This document shows positions 38,453 to 48,737 of a stretch of 64,000 nucleotides of DNA, piece after piece; within the stretch, counting starts at the first letter, position 1, and every line of letters starts with the position of its first letter. This DNA is from Drosophila pseudoobscura. Lineage: Eukaryota; Arthropoda; Insecta; Diptera; Drosophilidae. The translations under genes and the position numbers were made by a program. Below the pieces are notes generated by a model. That model worked only from the letters and a program-made list of their open reading frames with translations. It made no database searches and was not told where the DNA came from. Location of the stretch: contig NC_046681.1 of NCBI RefSeq assembly GCF_009870125.1, positions 21,527,001 through 21,591,000 on the forward strand, in the 5' to 3' direction.

Positions 38453-38521
38453 CTAGTCTTTTGGCTGAGCAAATAATTCTAATTCTAGTTTATTCCTTAC
38501 GCTGAAATTGCAAATCTAAAC

Positions 38522-41133
38522 TTCCCGGTCACAAAAAGACTTGCCGCACCCCGATGGTCTGCTGGAAACCAGAGATATAGCCTAAAGAAAAAACCAGTAT
38601 TGTAATGATATGCAAATCCATATCTTCCGAAAGCTATATCTCACATGAATAGGGCCCGATCGGTGCAGGACCATGTCTCCCAGGATCGCGAGGATCCATA
38701 CTGTCGAACGGCATCAAAATCTCGACTTCGAAAATGAGGCCGATTTTTGGCAAATTTAATGATGTAACCATCATGATTTTTTGCGAAAATCGTGAAAAAA
38801 TGGATGTCCCTTTTTCCGATGGCAGTCGATTGGCAGGACTCTCCCGGTCACAAAAAGACATGCCACGCCCCGATCGGCCGCTGGGTAGCCGAGATATAGC
38901 CTAAAGAAAAAACCAGTATTATAATGATGTGCAAATCCATATCTTCCGAAAGCTATATCTCAGAAAAAAAGGGCCCGATCGGTGCAGGACCATGTCTCCC
39001 AGGATCGCGAGGATCCATACTGTCGAACGGCATCAAAATCTCGACTTCGAAAATGAGGCCGATTTTTGGCAAATTTAATGATGTAACCATCATGATTTTT
39101 TGCGAAAATCGTGAAAAAATGGATGTCCCTTTTTCCGATGGCAGTCGATTGGCAGGACTCTCCCGGTCACAAAAAGACATGCAACGCCCCGATCGGCCGC
39201 TGGGTAGCCGAGATATAGCCTTAAGAAAAAACCAGTATTGTAATAATGTGCAAATCCATATCTTCCGAAAGCTATATCTCACATGAATAGGGCCAGATCG
39301 GTGCAGGACCAAGTCTGCCAGGATCGCGGGGATCCATACTGTCGAACGGCATCAAAATCTCGACTTCGAAAATGAGGCCGATTTTTGGCAAATTTAATGA
39401 TGTAACCATCATGATTTTTTGCGAAAATCGTGAAAAAATGGATGTCCCTTTTTCCGATGGCAGTCGATTGGCAGGACTCTCCCGGTCACAAAAAGACATG
39501 CCACGCCCCGATCGGCCGCTGGGTAGCCGAGATATAGCCTAAAGAAAAAACCAGTATTGTAATAATGTGCAAATCCATATCTTCCGAAAGCTATATCTCA
39601 CATGAATAGGGCCAGATCGGTGCAGGACCAAGTCTGCCAGGATCGCGGGGATCAATACTGTCGAACGGCATCAAAATCTCGACTTCGAAAATGATGCCGA
39701 TTTTTGGCAAATTTAATGATGTAACCATCATGATTTTTTGCGAAAATCGTGAAAAAATGGATGTCCCTTTTTCCGATGGCAGTCGATTGGCAGGACTCTC
39801 CCGGTCACAAAAAGACATGCAACGCCCCGATCGGCCGCTGGGTAGCCGAGATATAGCCTTAAGAAAAAACCAGTATTGTAGCAATGTGCAAATCCATATC
39901 TTCCGAAAGCTATATCTCACATGAATAGGGCCAGATCGGTGCAGGACCAAGTCTGCCAGGATCGCGGGGATCCATACTGTCGAACGGCATCAAAATCTCG
40001 ACTTCGAAAATGAGGCCGATTTTTGGCAAATTTAATGATGTAACCATCATGATTTTTTGCGAAAATCGTGAAAAAATGGATGTCCCTTTTTCCGATGGCA
40101 GTCGATTGGCAGGACTCTCCCGGTCACAAAAAGACATGCCACGCCCCGATCGGCCGCTGGGTAGCCGAGATATAGCCTAAAGAAAAAACCACTATTATAA
40201 TTATGTGCAAATCCATATCTTCCGAAAGCTATATCTCACATGAATAGGGCCCGATCGGTGCAGGACCAAGTCTGCCAGGATCGCGGAGATCCATACTGTC
40301 GAACGGCATCAAAATCTCGACTTCGAAAATGAGGCCGATTTTTGGCAAATTTAATGATGTAACCATCATGATTTTTTGCGAAAATCGTGAAAAAATGGAT
40401 GTCCCTTTTTCCGATGGCAGTCGATTGGCAGGACTCTCCCGGTCACAAAAAGACATGCCACGCCCCGATCGGCCGCTGGGTAGCCGAGATATAGCCTAAA
40501 GAAAAAACCAGTATTATAATTATGTGCAAATCCATATCTTCCGAAAGCTATATCTCACATGAATAGGGCCCGATCGGTGCAGGACCAAGTCTGCCAGGAT
40601 CGCGGAGATCCATACTGTCGAACGGCATCAAAATCTCGACTTCGAAAATGAGGCCGATTTTTGGCAAATTTAATGATGTAACCATCATGATTTTTTGCGA
40701 AAATCGTGAAAAAATGGATGTCCCTTTTTCCGATGGCAGTCGATTGGCAGGACTCTCCCGGTCACAAAAAGACATGCAACGCCCCGATCGGCCGCTGGGT
40801 AGCCGAGATATAGCCTTAAGAAAAAACCAGTATTGGAGCAATGTGCAAATCCATATCTTCCGAAAGCTATATCTCACATGAATAGGGCCAGATCGGTGCA
40901 GGACCAAGTCTGCCAGGATCGCGGGGATCCATACTGTCGAACGGCATCAAAATCTCGACTTCGAAAATGATGCCGATTTTTGGCAAATTTAATGATGTAA
41001 CCATCATGATTTTTTGCGAAAATCGTGAAAAAATGGATGTCCTCATTTCCGATGGCAGTCGATTGGCAGAACTCTCCCAGTCACAAAAAGACATGCCACG
41101 CCCTGACCGGCCGCTGGGTAGCCGAGATATATT
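38522..41133 (-). repeat. Right tandem array: partial plus 8 monomers of 319 bp
   Basis: Inverted relative to the left array. After a diverged partial unit (38522-38581), eight units fill 38582-41133, exactly 8 x 319 bp. All eight carry the GTTA form of the hairpin loop in monomer orientation. The two units nearest the centre match the two central-most left units in class and private variants (for example GCGTTGCATG with CTTAAGG), and that variant recurs at about 39820 and 40780. Confidence 0.95.
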
Positions 41134-41318
41134 CTACAGAAAAACCAGTGTTTTAAGTATTTTCAAAGCCTGTTGGCTCTTGTGGGAGCTATTTCTCGAT
41201 TAAATAGGTATGGAACGACACGAAGGACATTCTTTCTCAGGCTCGTGAGGATCCAAACTGTCGTCGAATGATAAAATCTAATCAATCAATTATATTTCTT
41301 TAGGAGTAGAGTGTTTTG
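41134..41318 (-). repeat. Right inverted terminus of the foldback element
   Basis: Reverse complement of the left terminus with a handful of substitutions. It ends GAGTAGAGTGTTTTG directly before TA at 41319-41320. Confidence 0.85.
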
Positions 41319-41320
41319 TA

Positions 41321-41891
41321 CGTTATGTGCAGTGTGGAAAGCTGCATAGAATACATTTGCTTAAGTAGAGAGTATCTCCCGAAGTTGCTACTGGTTTTAT
41401 TGTAAAATGGTATCATGATATCCGGTATGTTGACAGAAAACATTTCAAATGGCTTTGCGATTTAAGTAGGCCATGGCGTAAAGTATTTGACAATGGCAGC
41501 AAACATTTAGTATTAAGGCACAACATGCCATGCAACAAACTAAAAACAAAATTTAAAGTTATAAATAAAAAACCCAAATATTAAGTGCTTGCATGATCCC
41601 TTGAAAAATCATACAAAACTAGGAGAAGGTATATATGTATGTATATACATATATATGGTGTACATAGCTTACAAAAACCAACAGATGTGCCTCACTTTTG
41701 AATCGTAGAAGAAGTGCAACAACCAGCAACAACACTACTGATCCTTAAAGATCAAGAGTGAATTGGACTTATCAAAAAGTAAGTAATCGAAATGGAAACA
41801 ATTATGTCAGCAAGTACTACAATTTGTTGTAATTATGATCGAATAGAAACCATTCGGACAATAGATTAACAACTGATACGTGAAAAATAAT
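41321..41891 (+). other. Spacer between foldback element and importin-like gene
   Basis: About 570 bases of AT-rich DNA with no coding frame. It must contain the promoter and 5' UTR of the importin-like gene if that gene is transcribed. No clear TATA box was identified. Confidence 0.5.
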
Positions 41892-43610
41892 ATGTCATGC
41901 AAGAGGAACATGATTATTGTGTTGCTGGCGAACACGCTCTCGTCGCATATTGAGATACAACGCAAGGCCTTCGAGGAGCTGGAGAGAGAATTCCACGATG
42001 ATGAAAGCACTATGACTCTATGTGAGCTCCTTGACTCAAGGCATCCGTCAGAGCTGCGTCTATGCGCTGCGCAAATATTATCGAAGCGGCTGTCACCATT
42101 CGATCGGTGGACAGGGCTGTCATCGGACATGCAGGGCAATGTACAAAAAGTTATTTTCAACGCGCTGCAGTCACTGAACGCCCATGTAGAAGTTGTTCTT
42201 CAGCAGATTATTGTGCATATTGTCAGCGTTCTGATGGATCACGAACAAACCAACATCAGCGGCGGCAACTGTAGATGGACCGACGCCGTGTTCCAGTACG
42301 TAGAGGCCATATGTCTCTCTAGCGAGCCAGCGTACCGGAAATTGGGTGCTAACGTGCTGGGCCTTATGGCCGATGTAGCTCCAGGTGTGTTCGTTCATCA
42401 AATGGACCGAACTCAGCGGATTCTCGTGAGTGGTCTGCGCTTGGCCGACGAAAGGGGCCTTCTGGGGACCCCGATATCTGATTGTCTGTGCAAGGTGTGG
42501 ATCCGATCCCTACCCACAGGTCACAAACATTTGACCAATGGAACCGCCGTGTCGGCCTCTGTGCCCCTCATTATGAAAAAACTAAGACTGGCTACCTGTC
42601 AGGATCAACCAGATCGCGGCAATTGCGTATTCAATCTTCTCCACAATCTGGTGGAGTTCACACCCGAAGTGGTTCGGATGCAGCTGTCGGTCGTGCTGGA
42701 GGATCTGATACCTATAATCGAGGATATCTCATTGAACAGAGCCCTCCGCGTGCAGTCAATTGAATTCTTGGGCTGCCTAATTCACAGCTGGCGACGCGAC
42801 ATAGTCCGTATGCACTGGATGAACAAGATTCTCAATGCACTGCATAGTCTGTTTGTTGAACGTATACTAGATTTGGACAGTCAGGATAGTGATGCAGATG
42901 CAGATGTACTCGCGGCTGGCATTTGTGTCCTGTTAAAGCTACTCCAGCAATCATCCACATCCAAAATGGCATTACGTGTACTCAACCTCATCGAGCCCAT
43001 AGTGTATGATGAGGAGCAGCAGTCCGAAGCGAAACGCGGTGGCACACAATACTTTTTGGCGGTGATGGCCGAGGGATTCGCCCATCAACTAAGCCAAAAA
43101 TGTATGGATCGATGCATGTCCATTGTCCAGAGCGGGCAATTGGATTCAAATCCTGTGGTACGCCGGGCATCACAGTATGCGTTAGCCAAGATGGTGGAAT
43201 GTCTCCAGCCTGAGATCACACTGCAGGCCGCTACAGTGTTCTCGATCTTCTATAGCTTTCTCGACACGGACAAATTGTCGGAAAATCTGCTACTCTCGAA
43301 AAGGGAATCTATCAAAAATTCCCACATGTTCTACGCCCTGGAAACCTTCATCGAGAGCCTGAGACCTAAAGCACTTCAACCGCATTTAACCGATCTCATG
43401 TCTCGACTTATTCCCTACATTCAACCGCAACAGAATTCCTTGTGCATGCAGCACTTTGCGCTCCGTAATATCACGTCTCTGGCCCGCAAATCGAGTACAG
43501 CATTCGAGCCGTACTTTGCTCCAGTTTGGGACGTGGCTCGAGCATTAGGCGATGTAAAGGGTGATGGACGGGATGAGCTAGAAATTGTAGTCAGGATGCA
43601 ATTTTTGCAG
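41892..43610 (+). CDS. Importin-like exon 1
   Basis: 573 codons encoding the Ran-binding N-terminal domain and the first HEAT repeats. Donor GTAAGG follows GTCAGGATGCAATTTTTGCA plus G. Confidence 0.88.
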
Positions 43611-45507
43611 GTAAGGGATGTAATACGATTGAATTGAACGATCACATAGACCTTGGCCTTTTAATAGTTTGTAGATTCAATGAAATGTTTTTTCTCTCCA
43701 GGTCATTGCCACATTGGGTCGGGTGAGTCAGGAAAAGTTCACCCCCCTGTGTCCCCGGCTAGTAGACTTAACCCAGGAACTGATGCACAACAAGCCCGAC
43801 ATGATAGAATTTACGTACCCGCTAATGTCCGAGCTGGCTGCCGTGGTGCCCGAAAAGTTCAAAGAGCCCTTTCCTGGGATCATCAGCAATCTGTTCGAGA
43901 CCATTGATCGTCTGAATGCCGAAGGCAGCGCTTTTGCGGCCAGCGAGGATACCGATGAGCGCGAGGAAGCTTTCCGGTGCATCAAAAGTTTTGCCGTCAA
44001 CTTGCCGGACCTGCTATTTCCATATAGGTCGAAGGCCCTGAGCCGTGCTCTCAAGAGCTTCGGCCAGAGAAAGGAGCTCGTGCAACGAGCTGCCTGCGAA
44101 GCGCTCTCCAAGATTATACAGCTTGAGTGGAGCAGTTGGGATATGTGGAGGGCCATGAAGCTGTGCCACAAAGTGTTTCCACATCTGATCGAGTTCATGG
44201 AGACCGCCAGTGACGCCGAAAACGTCACCGCCGTCCTGGCCTGTGTCCAACTACTGCTGGAGGATTCAAAGACCCATTGCCGAGTGCTGAAGAACTATGC
44301 GAACGAGCTCCTATTGCTTATGCAGAAGATCCTGCAACGTCGGCTGCGGTGCCAGGTTGTCAAGGAGAACACGACGCAGCGAGCGCTGTCAATGGAACGC
44401 TACAGTGAAATCGTTTACCAGGAGAGACAGTTGACGGAAATGGTGGGCAACGTGCTGCCCGACCTTGGCAACAGGGTGGGACAGAAGGAGTTCAGCAAAC
44501 ACTTCCGGCGGCTAGTCATACACTGCGAGCGCAGCTGCATGCCGCAGGTCGAGGATGGAAATACGAGTATCAGCAGTCATCAGTCCATCGTCGTTTACGT
44601 CCTCTCCCGCTGCATCGCCCAGCTGGGCAACAAGGGAAGGCCATACTATAATATCCTATGCGATGGCATCCTCAAAGGTCTGCTCGATGAGAAGCGGAAG
44701 GTGCGACAACGAAGCCTGCTCTCCCTGAAACGGATGATCCTCCATGCCAAGGATGAGGTGAAACATATCATAAAGGCCGTCTCGGGGACTGTTATCACGG
44801 GTCTCCATCAGGACACGATCCTCCCGGTGGCCGAGCAGGATCGTTTCTGCGGACTGGTCTGCCTCATGGTCATCACTGATCACCAGCATTGCCCCATCGA
44901 GCAGTTTGTCGACGCGATCATCCGCCATATTCCCTTTGGCGTTGTCCAAACTGAGTACACCACTGTGACTCGTTGTCTTATGGTGCTCTTTGCGCACTAC
45001 TATGACCATATTCGGCCACATTTGTCCAAGGTCCTCCGATTGATCACTTCAATTATGGACAAACAGGAAATCACGGACAAACGGTCCCACAAGTGGAAGA
45101 AGTTGCTACTTTTGATCCGCAAGAAACAGTGCGATTTTCTGAAAGACAACTCGAAGCAGCGCCAACTCCTTAGAGACGACAAGGCCGAACCCGAACTCTT
45201 AAGCGACGACACCGAGATGTCTGAAATCTTAAGCGACGACACCGCGATGTCCGAATTATATAATGAGGAGCCCGTTCTCTTAGCAAGGGAGGACGCTATG
45301 GAGCAGTCGGAACTCATTAGCGACGACAATAACCAGTCTGAGCTCTTAAGCGACGACAAGGAGCCATCCGAACTCTTAAGCGACGAGGAGCAGTCCGGAC
45401 TGGTTAGCAACGAGGATAAGTCAGGACTGCTTAGCGATGACAAGGAGCTGCCGGAACCCTTAGCGAAGTCCGAACTTTTTACCAATGACAAGGATCAACA
45501 CGCATGA
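41892..45507 (+). CDS. Importin-4-like karyopherin-beta, two exons
   Basis: Predicted nuclear import receptor of 1174 residues built of HEAT repeats. Exons 41892-43610 and 43702-45507; the 91-bp intron has GTAAGG-CCAG ends and phase 0. An importin-beta N-terminal domain is visible at about residues 10-60 (a KAFEELEREF helix and LRLCAAQILSKRL), followed by leucine-rich helical pairs; RRASQYALAKMVE and the region beginning VIATLGRV are typical of importin-4. Start ATG 41892 is the first in-frame ATG (the frame is open to a GTG at 41880). The last roughly 110 residues are an acidic repeat tail unlike the ordinary family C-terminus. Melanogaster importin-4 relatives (CG32164 and CG32165) are remembered from chromosome 3L, so this may be a relocated extra copy. 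The frame is intact over 3.5 kb, so the gene is probably functional. Confidence 0.88.
43702..45507 (+). CDS. Importin-like exon 2
   Basis: Encodes the middle and C-terminal HEAT repeats and the acidic tail from about residue 1064; stop TGA at 45505-45507. Confidence 0.88.
   Translation, partial: VIATLGRVSQEKFTPLCPRLVDLTQELMHNKPDMIEFTYPLMSELAAVVPEKFKEPFPGIISNLFETIDRLNAEGSAFAASEDTDEREEAFRCIKSFAVNLPDLLFPYRSKALSRALKSFGQRKELVQRAACEALSKIIQLEWSSWDMWRAMKLCHKVFPHLIEFMETASDAENVTAVLACVQLLLEDSKTHCRVLKNYANELLLLMQKILQRRLRCQVVKENTTQRALSMERYSEIVYQERQLTEMVGNVLPDLGNRVGQKEFSKHFRRLVIHCERSCMPQVEDGNTSISSHQSIVVYVLSRCIAQLGNKGRPYYNILCDGILKGLLDEKRKVRQRSLLSLKRMILHAKDEVKHIIKAVSGTVITGLHQDTILPVAEQDRFCGLVCLMVITDHQHCPIEQFVDAIIRHIPFGVVQTEYTTVTRCLMVLFAHYYDHIRPHLSKVLRLITSIMDKQEITDKRSHKWKKLLLLIRKKQCDFLKDNSKQRQLLRDDKAEPELLSDDTEMSEILSDDTAMSELYNEEPVLLAREDAMEQSELISDDNNQSELLSDDKEPSELLSDEEQSGLVSNEDKSGLLSDDKELPEPLAKSELFTNDKDQHA
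45178..45490 (+). repeat. Coding minisatellite in the importin-like C-terminus
   Basis: Nine diverged copies of a short unit with the core GAACTCTTAAGCGACGAC encode variants of E-L-L-S-D-D (ELLSDD, EILSDD, ELYNEE, ELISDD, ELLSDE, GLVSNE, GLLSDD, ELFTND), spaced about 11-18 residues apart. It creates a strongly acidic tail. Confidence 0.85.
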
Positions 45508-45717
45508 ATTCATGTACCTATTCGTATATTTCAAAATTCTTTTATTGTGAGAACTGTAATCTGTAACAGACTGTCTGTGAGAGGCATTTTAAATAAGAGT
45601 ATAACATAAGACCCAATTAGTAGCAATATGATAAGAGGTTCCATATAGGATTTTGTCTTGTCTTTTGGTTTGGATTTGTGCATGATTTGCAAGCATCAAA
45701 TTATGCGATAGACAAGA
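45508..45717 (+). other. 3' flank of the importin-like gene
   Basis: AT-rich sequence with no clean AATAAA; TTTTAAATAAGAG near 45585 is the nearest weak poly(A)-like site. Confidence 0.4.
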
Positions 45718-45990
45718 TTGTTTGAATGTCTTCAGCCTGAGATCCATTGCAGTCTAATGGCGCATCTCGATTTTATATATGCGACTCTCGAAAAGGAAAT
45801 CCATCGAATAATTCCAACATTCCATAATTTCCTACGCCATGGAAACCTTCATCGAGAGCCTGGAACCCAGATCACTTCAACCGCTTATACCAGGTCTTAT
45901 GCCTCGACTTATACCTTATTCGAATTCCATGTGGTTGCATGTAGCCGGCAATGCGAAGACTGCATTCGAGCCGTACATCGATCCACTATG
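45718..45990 (+). pseudogene. Broken partial copy of the importin-like gene
   Basis: This stretch parallels 43193-43525 of the intact gene: it begins GAATGTCT-CAGCCTGAGATC, contains CCATGGAAACCTTCATCGAG versus CCCTGGAAACCTTCATCGAG, then CTTCAACCGC, CTCGACTTAT and GCATTCGAGCCGTAC in the same order. Deletions and frame shifts separate these blocks, so the protein frame is lost. It is in direct orientation about 210 bases after the parent's stop, as expected for a decayed tandem duplicate. Confidence 0.8.
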
Positions 45991-47585
45991 CGAGTAAGGC
46001 GAGAATCCGATCGTGGCTGCTGTGCCGCTTTCAATTGTCATGAAAGACTGATGCTCACAATAAGACGCTCCACATAAAATGGCTCAGATGACAAAAAATT
46101 TATATTTTGTTTTAGTTTGCCGAGCTGTGAGTTAATTTTGAATGTTCGCATGAACCGATAGTTCAGCTGCCAGTGTCAAACGACCGATTGGATAACACTT
46201 GGGGCCAAGGCCAACTTAAATTGAAGGGGAATTCGGAATGCTTTCTGTCAATCCAAACGTCAAAATACCCGATGTCCTGCCTGATACAAATTGACTACTA
46301 TTTTACTACTATAACTCATTCGTTATAACTAAATGTTTAATATATTTTGTTGCTTTATTTAGTTTTGCCTTGTTGAACAGGGTTCCATTACAGCAAATAT
46401 TTTGTGTATTTTCGATAGGAGGATTCTCTATAATGCCGACAATAAATAACAAAACTCACAAAGTACAATTTAATCTAAAGAAAGGATTATACATACATAT
46501 GTACTCTATATACTCGTAGATCTGCATCTGCACAAATATGTAATGGCAATTAGCCCAAGTAACGCACACACACAGAACGTTAGACGTGCTGGTCAGAGTT
46601 AGGGTTAGGGTTAGATGCTCAAAGGATGGTTTTGCATAGTATGCCATCGACATAACACATAGATACAATTACATAATGTATATTATTATCGCGTAACATT
46701 ACAATTATTTAAATTCGAAAAGAGCGCAGAGAGGGGGAAAATCAAAGCGCTTAGTGTTTTCATCTTCTGGTATTCTTCTGTGTTCTTTGTGTGTGTCCGG
46801 AGAGGTTATATTAAAAACTAAGGGTCGCGCGTTTATCGTAAATCATTTATCATTCATCGACTAAGCGGCGGTTGGTTGCTTGGTTGGTTGGTTAATGCTA
46901 CTAAAGTTAGACTTTTGGTACCCATAGAGATAATTCAACTAACGTTTACGTTTACATAAGAGTTATACAATCATTATCATATCATATCATCATAGTATCA
47001 TATCATATGTATGTATATGTATGGGGGGTAGGCGGATATTACAATACTTTTTCCTTTTTGCCATGCTTTAGGGATGCTGCTTTATGCTCTATAAAGTACA
47101 AGTACTGTACATGAGCCAACACGGGCAATTCTCATTTAAGAATCCACTACTCTGCCTTTTTTGGTACAATTTTTGTTTTGTTTGTTTTTTTGTGCTTAAA
47201 CATCTAGAGAATTTGACTTCTTTGCTTTATCATTTTATCATTCTATCATTTATGATTTATCTATCGTATGGACTAAAATTGAAGATACACAAACACACAC
47301 ATAGATCAAAAAATATACACACACATATGGATATAGGAATCTTTTTGCTTTTTGCTATATAGTTCTTTAGAGTGTAGGCTATGCTTATGGTATGTTCTTT
47401 ATCGTTTTCGTTTTCTTTCATTATCTTCCTCTACTGCACTGCGATACTGTTGCTTGCTCAATAGAAAATGTTATATACAAGATGAGAGAGAGAAGTGTAC
47501 ATATATGTATAGTGTAGTGTAGTGATGGTGGATGTTTGTATGTATGTACATATTGAAGATTATTTAATTGGGATGTATTTTTCAT
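45991..47585 (-). other. Intergenic DNA and probable Pde11 3' UTR
   Basis: No gene is supported. The part nearest 47585 is presumably the Pde11 3' UTR (transcribed leftwards). Its end cannot be fixed; TTTATT motifs (minus-strand AATAAA) occur near 46355. It holds AT-rich microsatellites, a TATCA-type repeat near 46975-47010 and a TTGG run near 46880. Confidence 0.5.
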
Positions 47586-48737
47586 TTATTTGTCAGCTGC
47601 CAAGGCGGTGGCTCCCCCATTGCTGTTTGTCTCCGAATGACGACGCGCCAGTAGATGATGATGATGATGATGGTTTTGATAGCTGCCGTACGGCATTCCA
47701 TGACCATTCGGTGTGCACCCATTGCCAAAGGGCAGACCATCGAGATTTCCAATTTTACCCACAATTTTTGGTATCCTATCACTTTCCGATGAGGCATTGA
47801 GGCTGATCAGGCCGCTGCCACCGATGCTGGCTGTGCCAATGCCCCCACCGATTATGGGATGGTGATTCTGATGCGAGTGATGATGATGATGATGATAATG
47901 ACCAGCATGACTGTGGCTATGACTGTGACTATGATGATGATGATGGTTGTTGTGGTTGTGGTTGTTTATCATGGGCGTGCTCTTGCAAAGAGCAGCCGTG
48001 CCATTCCTGGACTCCAGATCCTGGGTCCCCTTCAGGGAGCTTGTCTTGCGCACCTGGAGGCCGCTGCGCTGCGACTGGTCGCAGCTCCTGCAGCGCGGCT
48101 TCTGTGCGGCTGTGCTCTGACGTTGCAACGCATTCAGATTGGCTGCCACGAGTCGGGCCTGCAGCGTCTTTGAGGGCGAAACGGGTGTGCTGTCATCTTC
48201 GCCAGTGGGCGGCGGCGTGGATGCACGGCTGGAGGCTGTCGACGAGGTTGCCGAGGACAGGCAGCTGCTGTTCGACTCCACTTCGGTATCGGCATCAGCA
48301 TCGGCATGACCGTTCTCTGTAGTGCTCCTCTCCTGCTCCTGCTCCTGCTCCTCTGGTGCGGCAGCAACCACATCGTTACAAGCATCATCATCATCATCAC
48401 TGGGCTGGGTGCTGGTGGGATGAGAAGCAACGACGGCAATGTGGTTATTAGTTGTGTTGCTGCTGTTGGCTACCGCTGTGAGTGTGCCATTTACGCTTTG
48501 GTCTGCTTCAGCATCGGCTTGTGCCACATCATCATCACTCATCGTCGCGGCCTTGCAGTCACCATTCGATATCACAATTTGCTGCTCCTTCTGCTCCTTT
48601 TGATCCTTCTCCATCTTCTCTTCCTCTTCCTCGTCCTGACTAGTTTTGCTTCCATCGGCCAGATCGATCCAATGCCCGCGATTATCGCGCACACCCTCGA
48701 CAAGAGGTTCCAGCTTGTCCGAGAGTGTGGCAAAGGC
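47586..48737 (-). CDS. Pde11 last exon (disordered C-terminal tail)
   Basis: Finishes the catalytic domain ([20 protein letters not shown]) and then encodes about 350 residues rich in Asp/Glu, Ser/Thr and His, including long His and His-Ser runs, ending at TAA 47586-47588. Such tails vary strongly between species. Confidence 0.93.
   Translation of the reverse strand, partial: AFATLSDKLEPLVEGVRDNRGHWIDLADGSKTSQDEEEEEKMEKDQKEQKEQQIVISNGDCKAATMSDDDVAQADAEADQSVNGTLTAVANSSNTTNNHIAVVASHPTSTQPSDDDDDACNDVVAAAPEEQEQEQERSTTENGHADADADTEVESNSSCLSSATSSTASSRASTPPPTGEDDSTPVSPSKTLQARLVAANLNALQRQSTAAQKPRCRSCDQSQRSGLQVRKTSSLKGTQDLESRNGTAALCKSTPMINNHNHNNHHHHHSHSHSHSHAGHYHHHHHHSHQNHHPIIGGGIGTASIGGSGLISLNASSESDRIPKIVGKIGNLDGLPFGNGCTPNGHGMPYGSYQNHHHHHHLLARRHSETNSNGGATALAADK

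Larger units (their letters stand above)
36021..38521. repeat. Central inverted segment of the foldback element
   Basis: 36021-36972 is matched in inverted orientation by about 37570-38521. The left side has about 300 extra bases (36973-37270) with no partner on the right. An inner stem (about 37270-37387 with 37439-37560) closes on a 51-base loop. Each arm carries a gene-like fragment and degenerate modules sharing GGTCACAGGAAG and GCACGCC with the array monomers. Confidence 0.85.
29408..41318. mobile_element. Foldback-type element, 11.9 kb, with 319-bp tandem arrays
   Basis: The two ends are inverted copies of each other (CAAAACACTCTACTCC inward) and both are flanked by TA (29406-29407 and 41319-41320). 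Inside each terminus is a head-to-tail array of about 319-bp monomers in opposite orientation, then a shared inverted central segment, then a 51-base loop at 37388-37438. No transposase frame is present. Long inverted repeats built of internal tandem units are the hallmark of Foldback-like elements; the TA flanks would suit a Tc1/mariner-type target duplication. The family name is unknown to me. The alternative is a satellite array rearranged into an inverted duplication, though the shared termini and TA flanks favour an inserted unit. Confidence 0.75.

Noticed and set aside
29522..41203. Dozens of 75-121 codon open frames on both strands of the array (for example beginning MMCKSISSES or MSFCDRESPAN)
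   Set aside because: They recur only because the 319-bp unit recurs, are open on both strands at once, differ by frame-breaking indels between units, and show no protein-family features.
29408..41318. CRISPR array
   Set aside because: Regular spacing is due to near-identical 319-bp units without unique spacers, in an animal genome.
46590..46620. Short TTAGGG-like repeats
   Set aside because: Only two or so copies; Drosophila telomeres do not use TTAGGG, so this is chance simple sequence.
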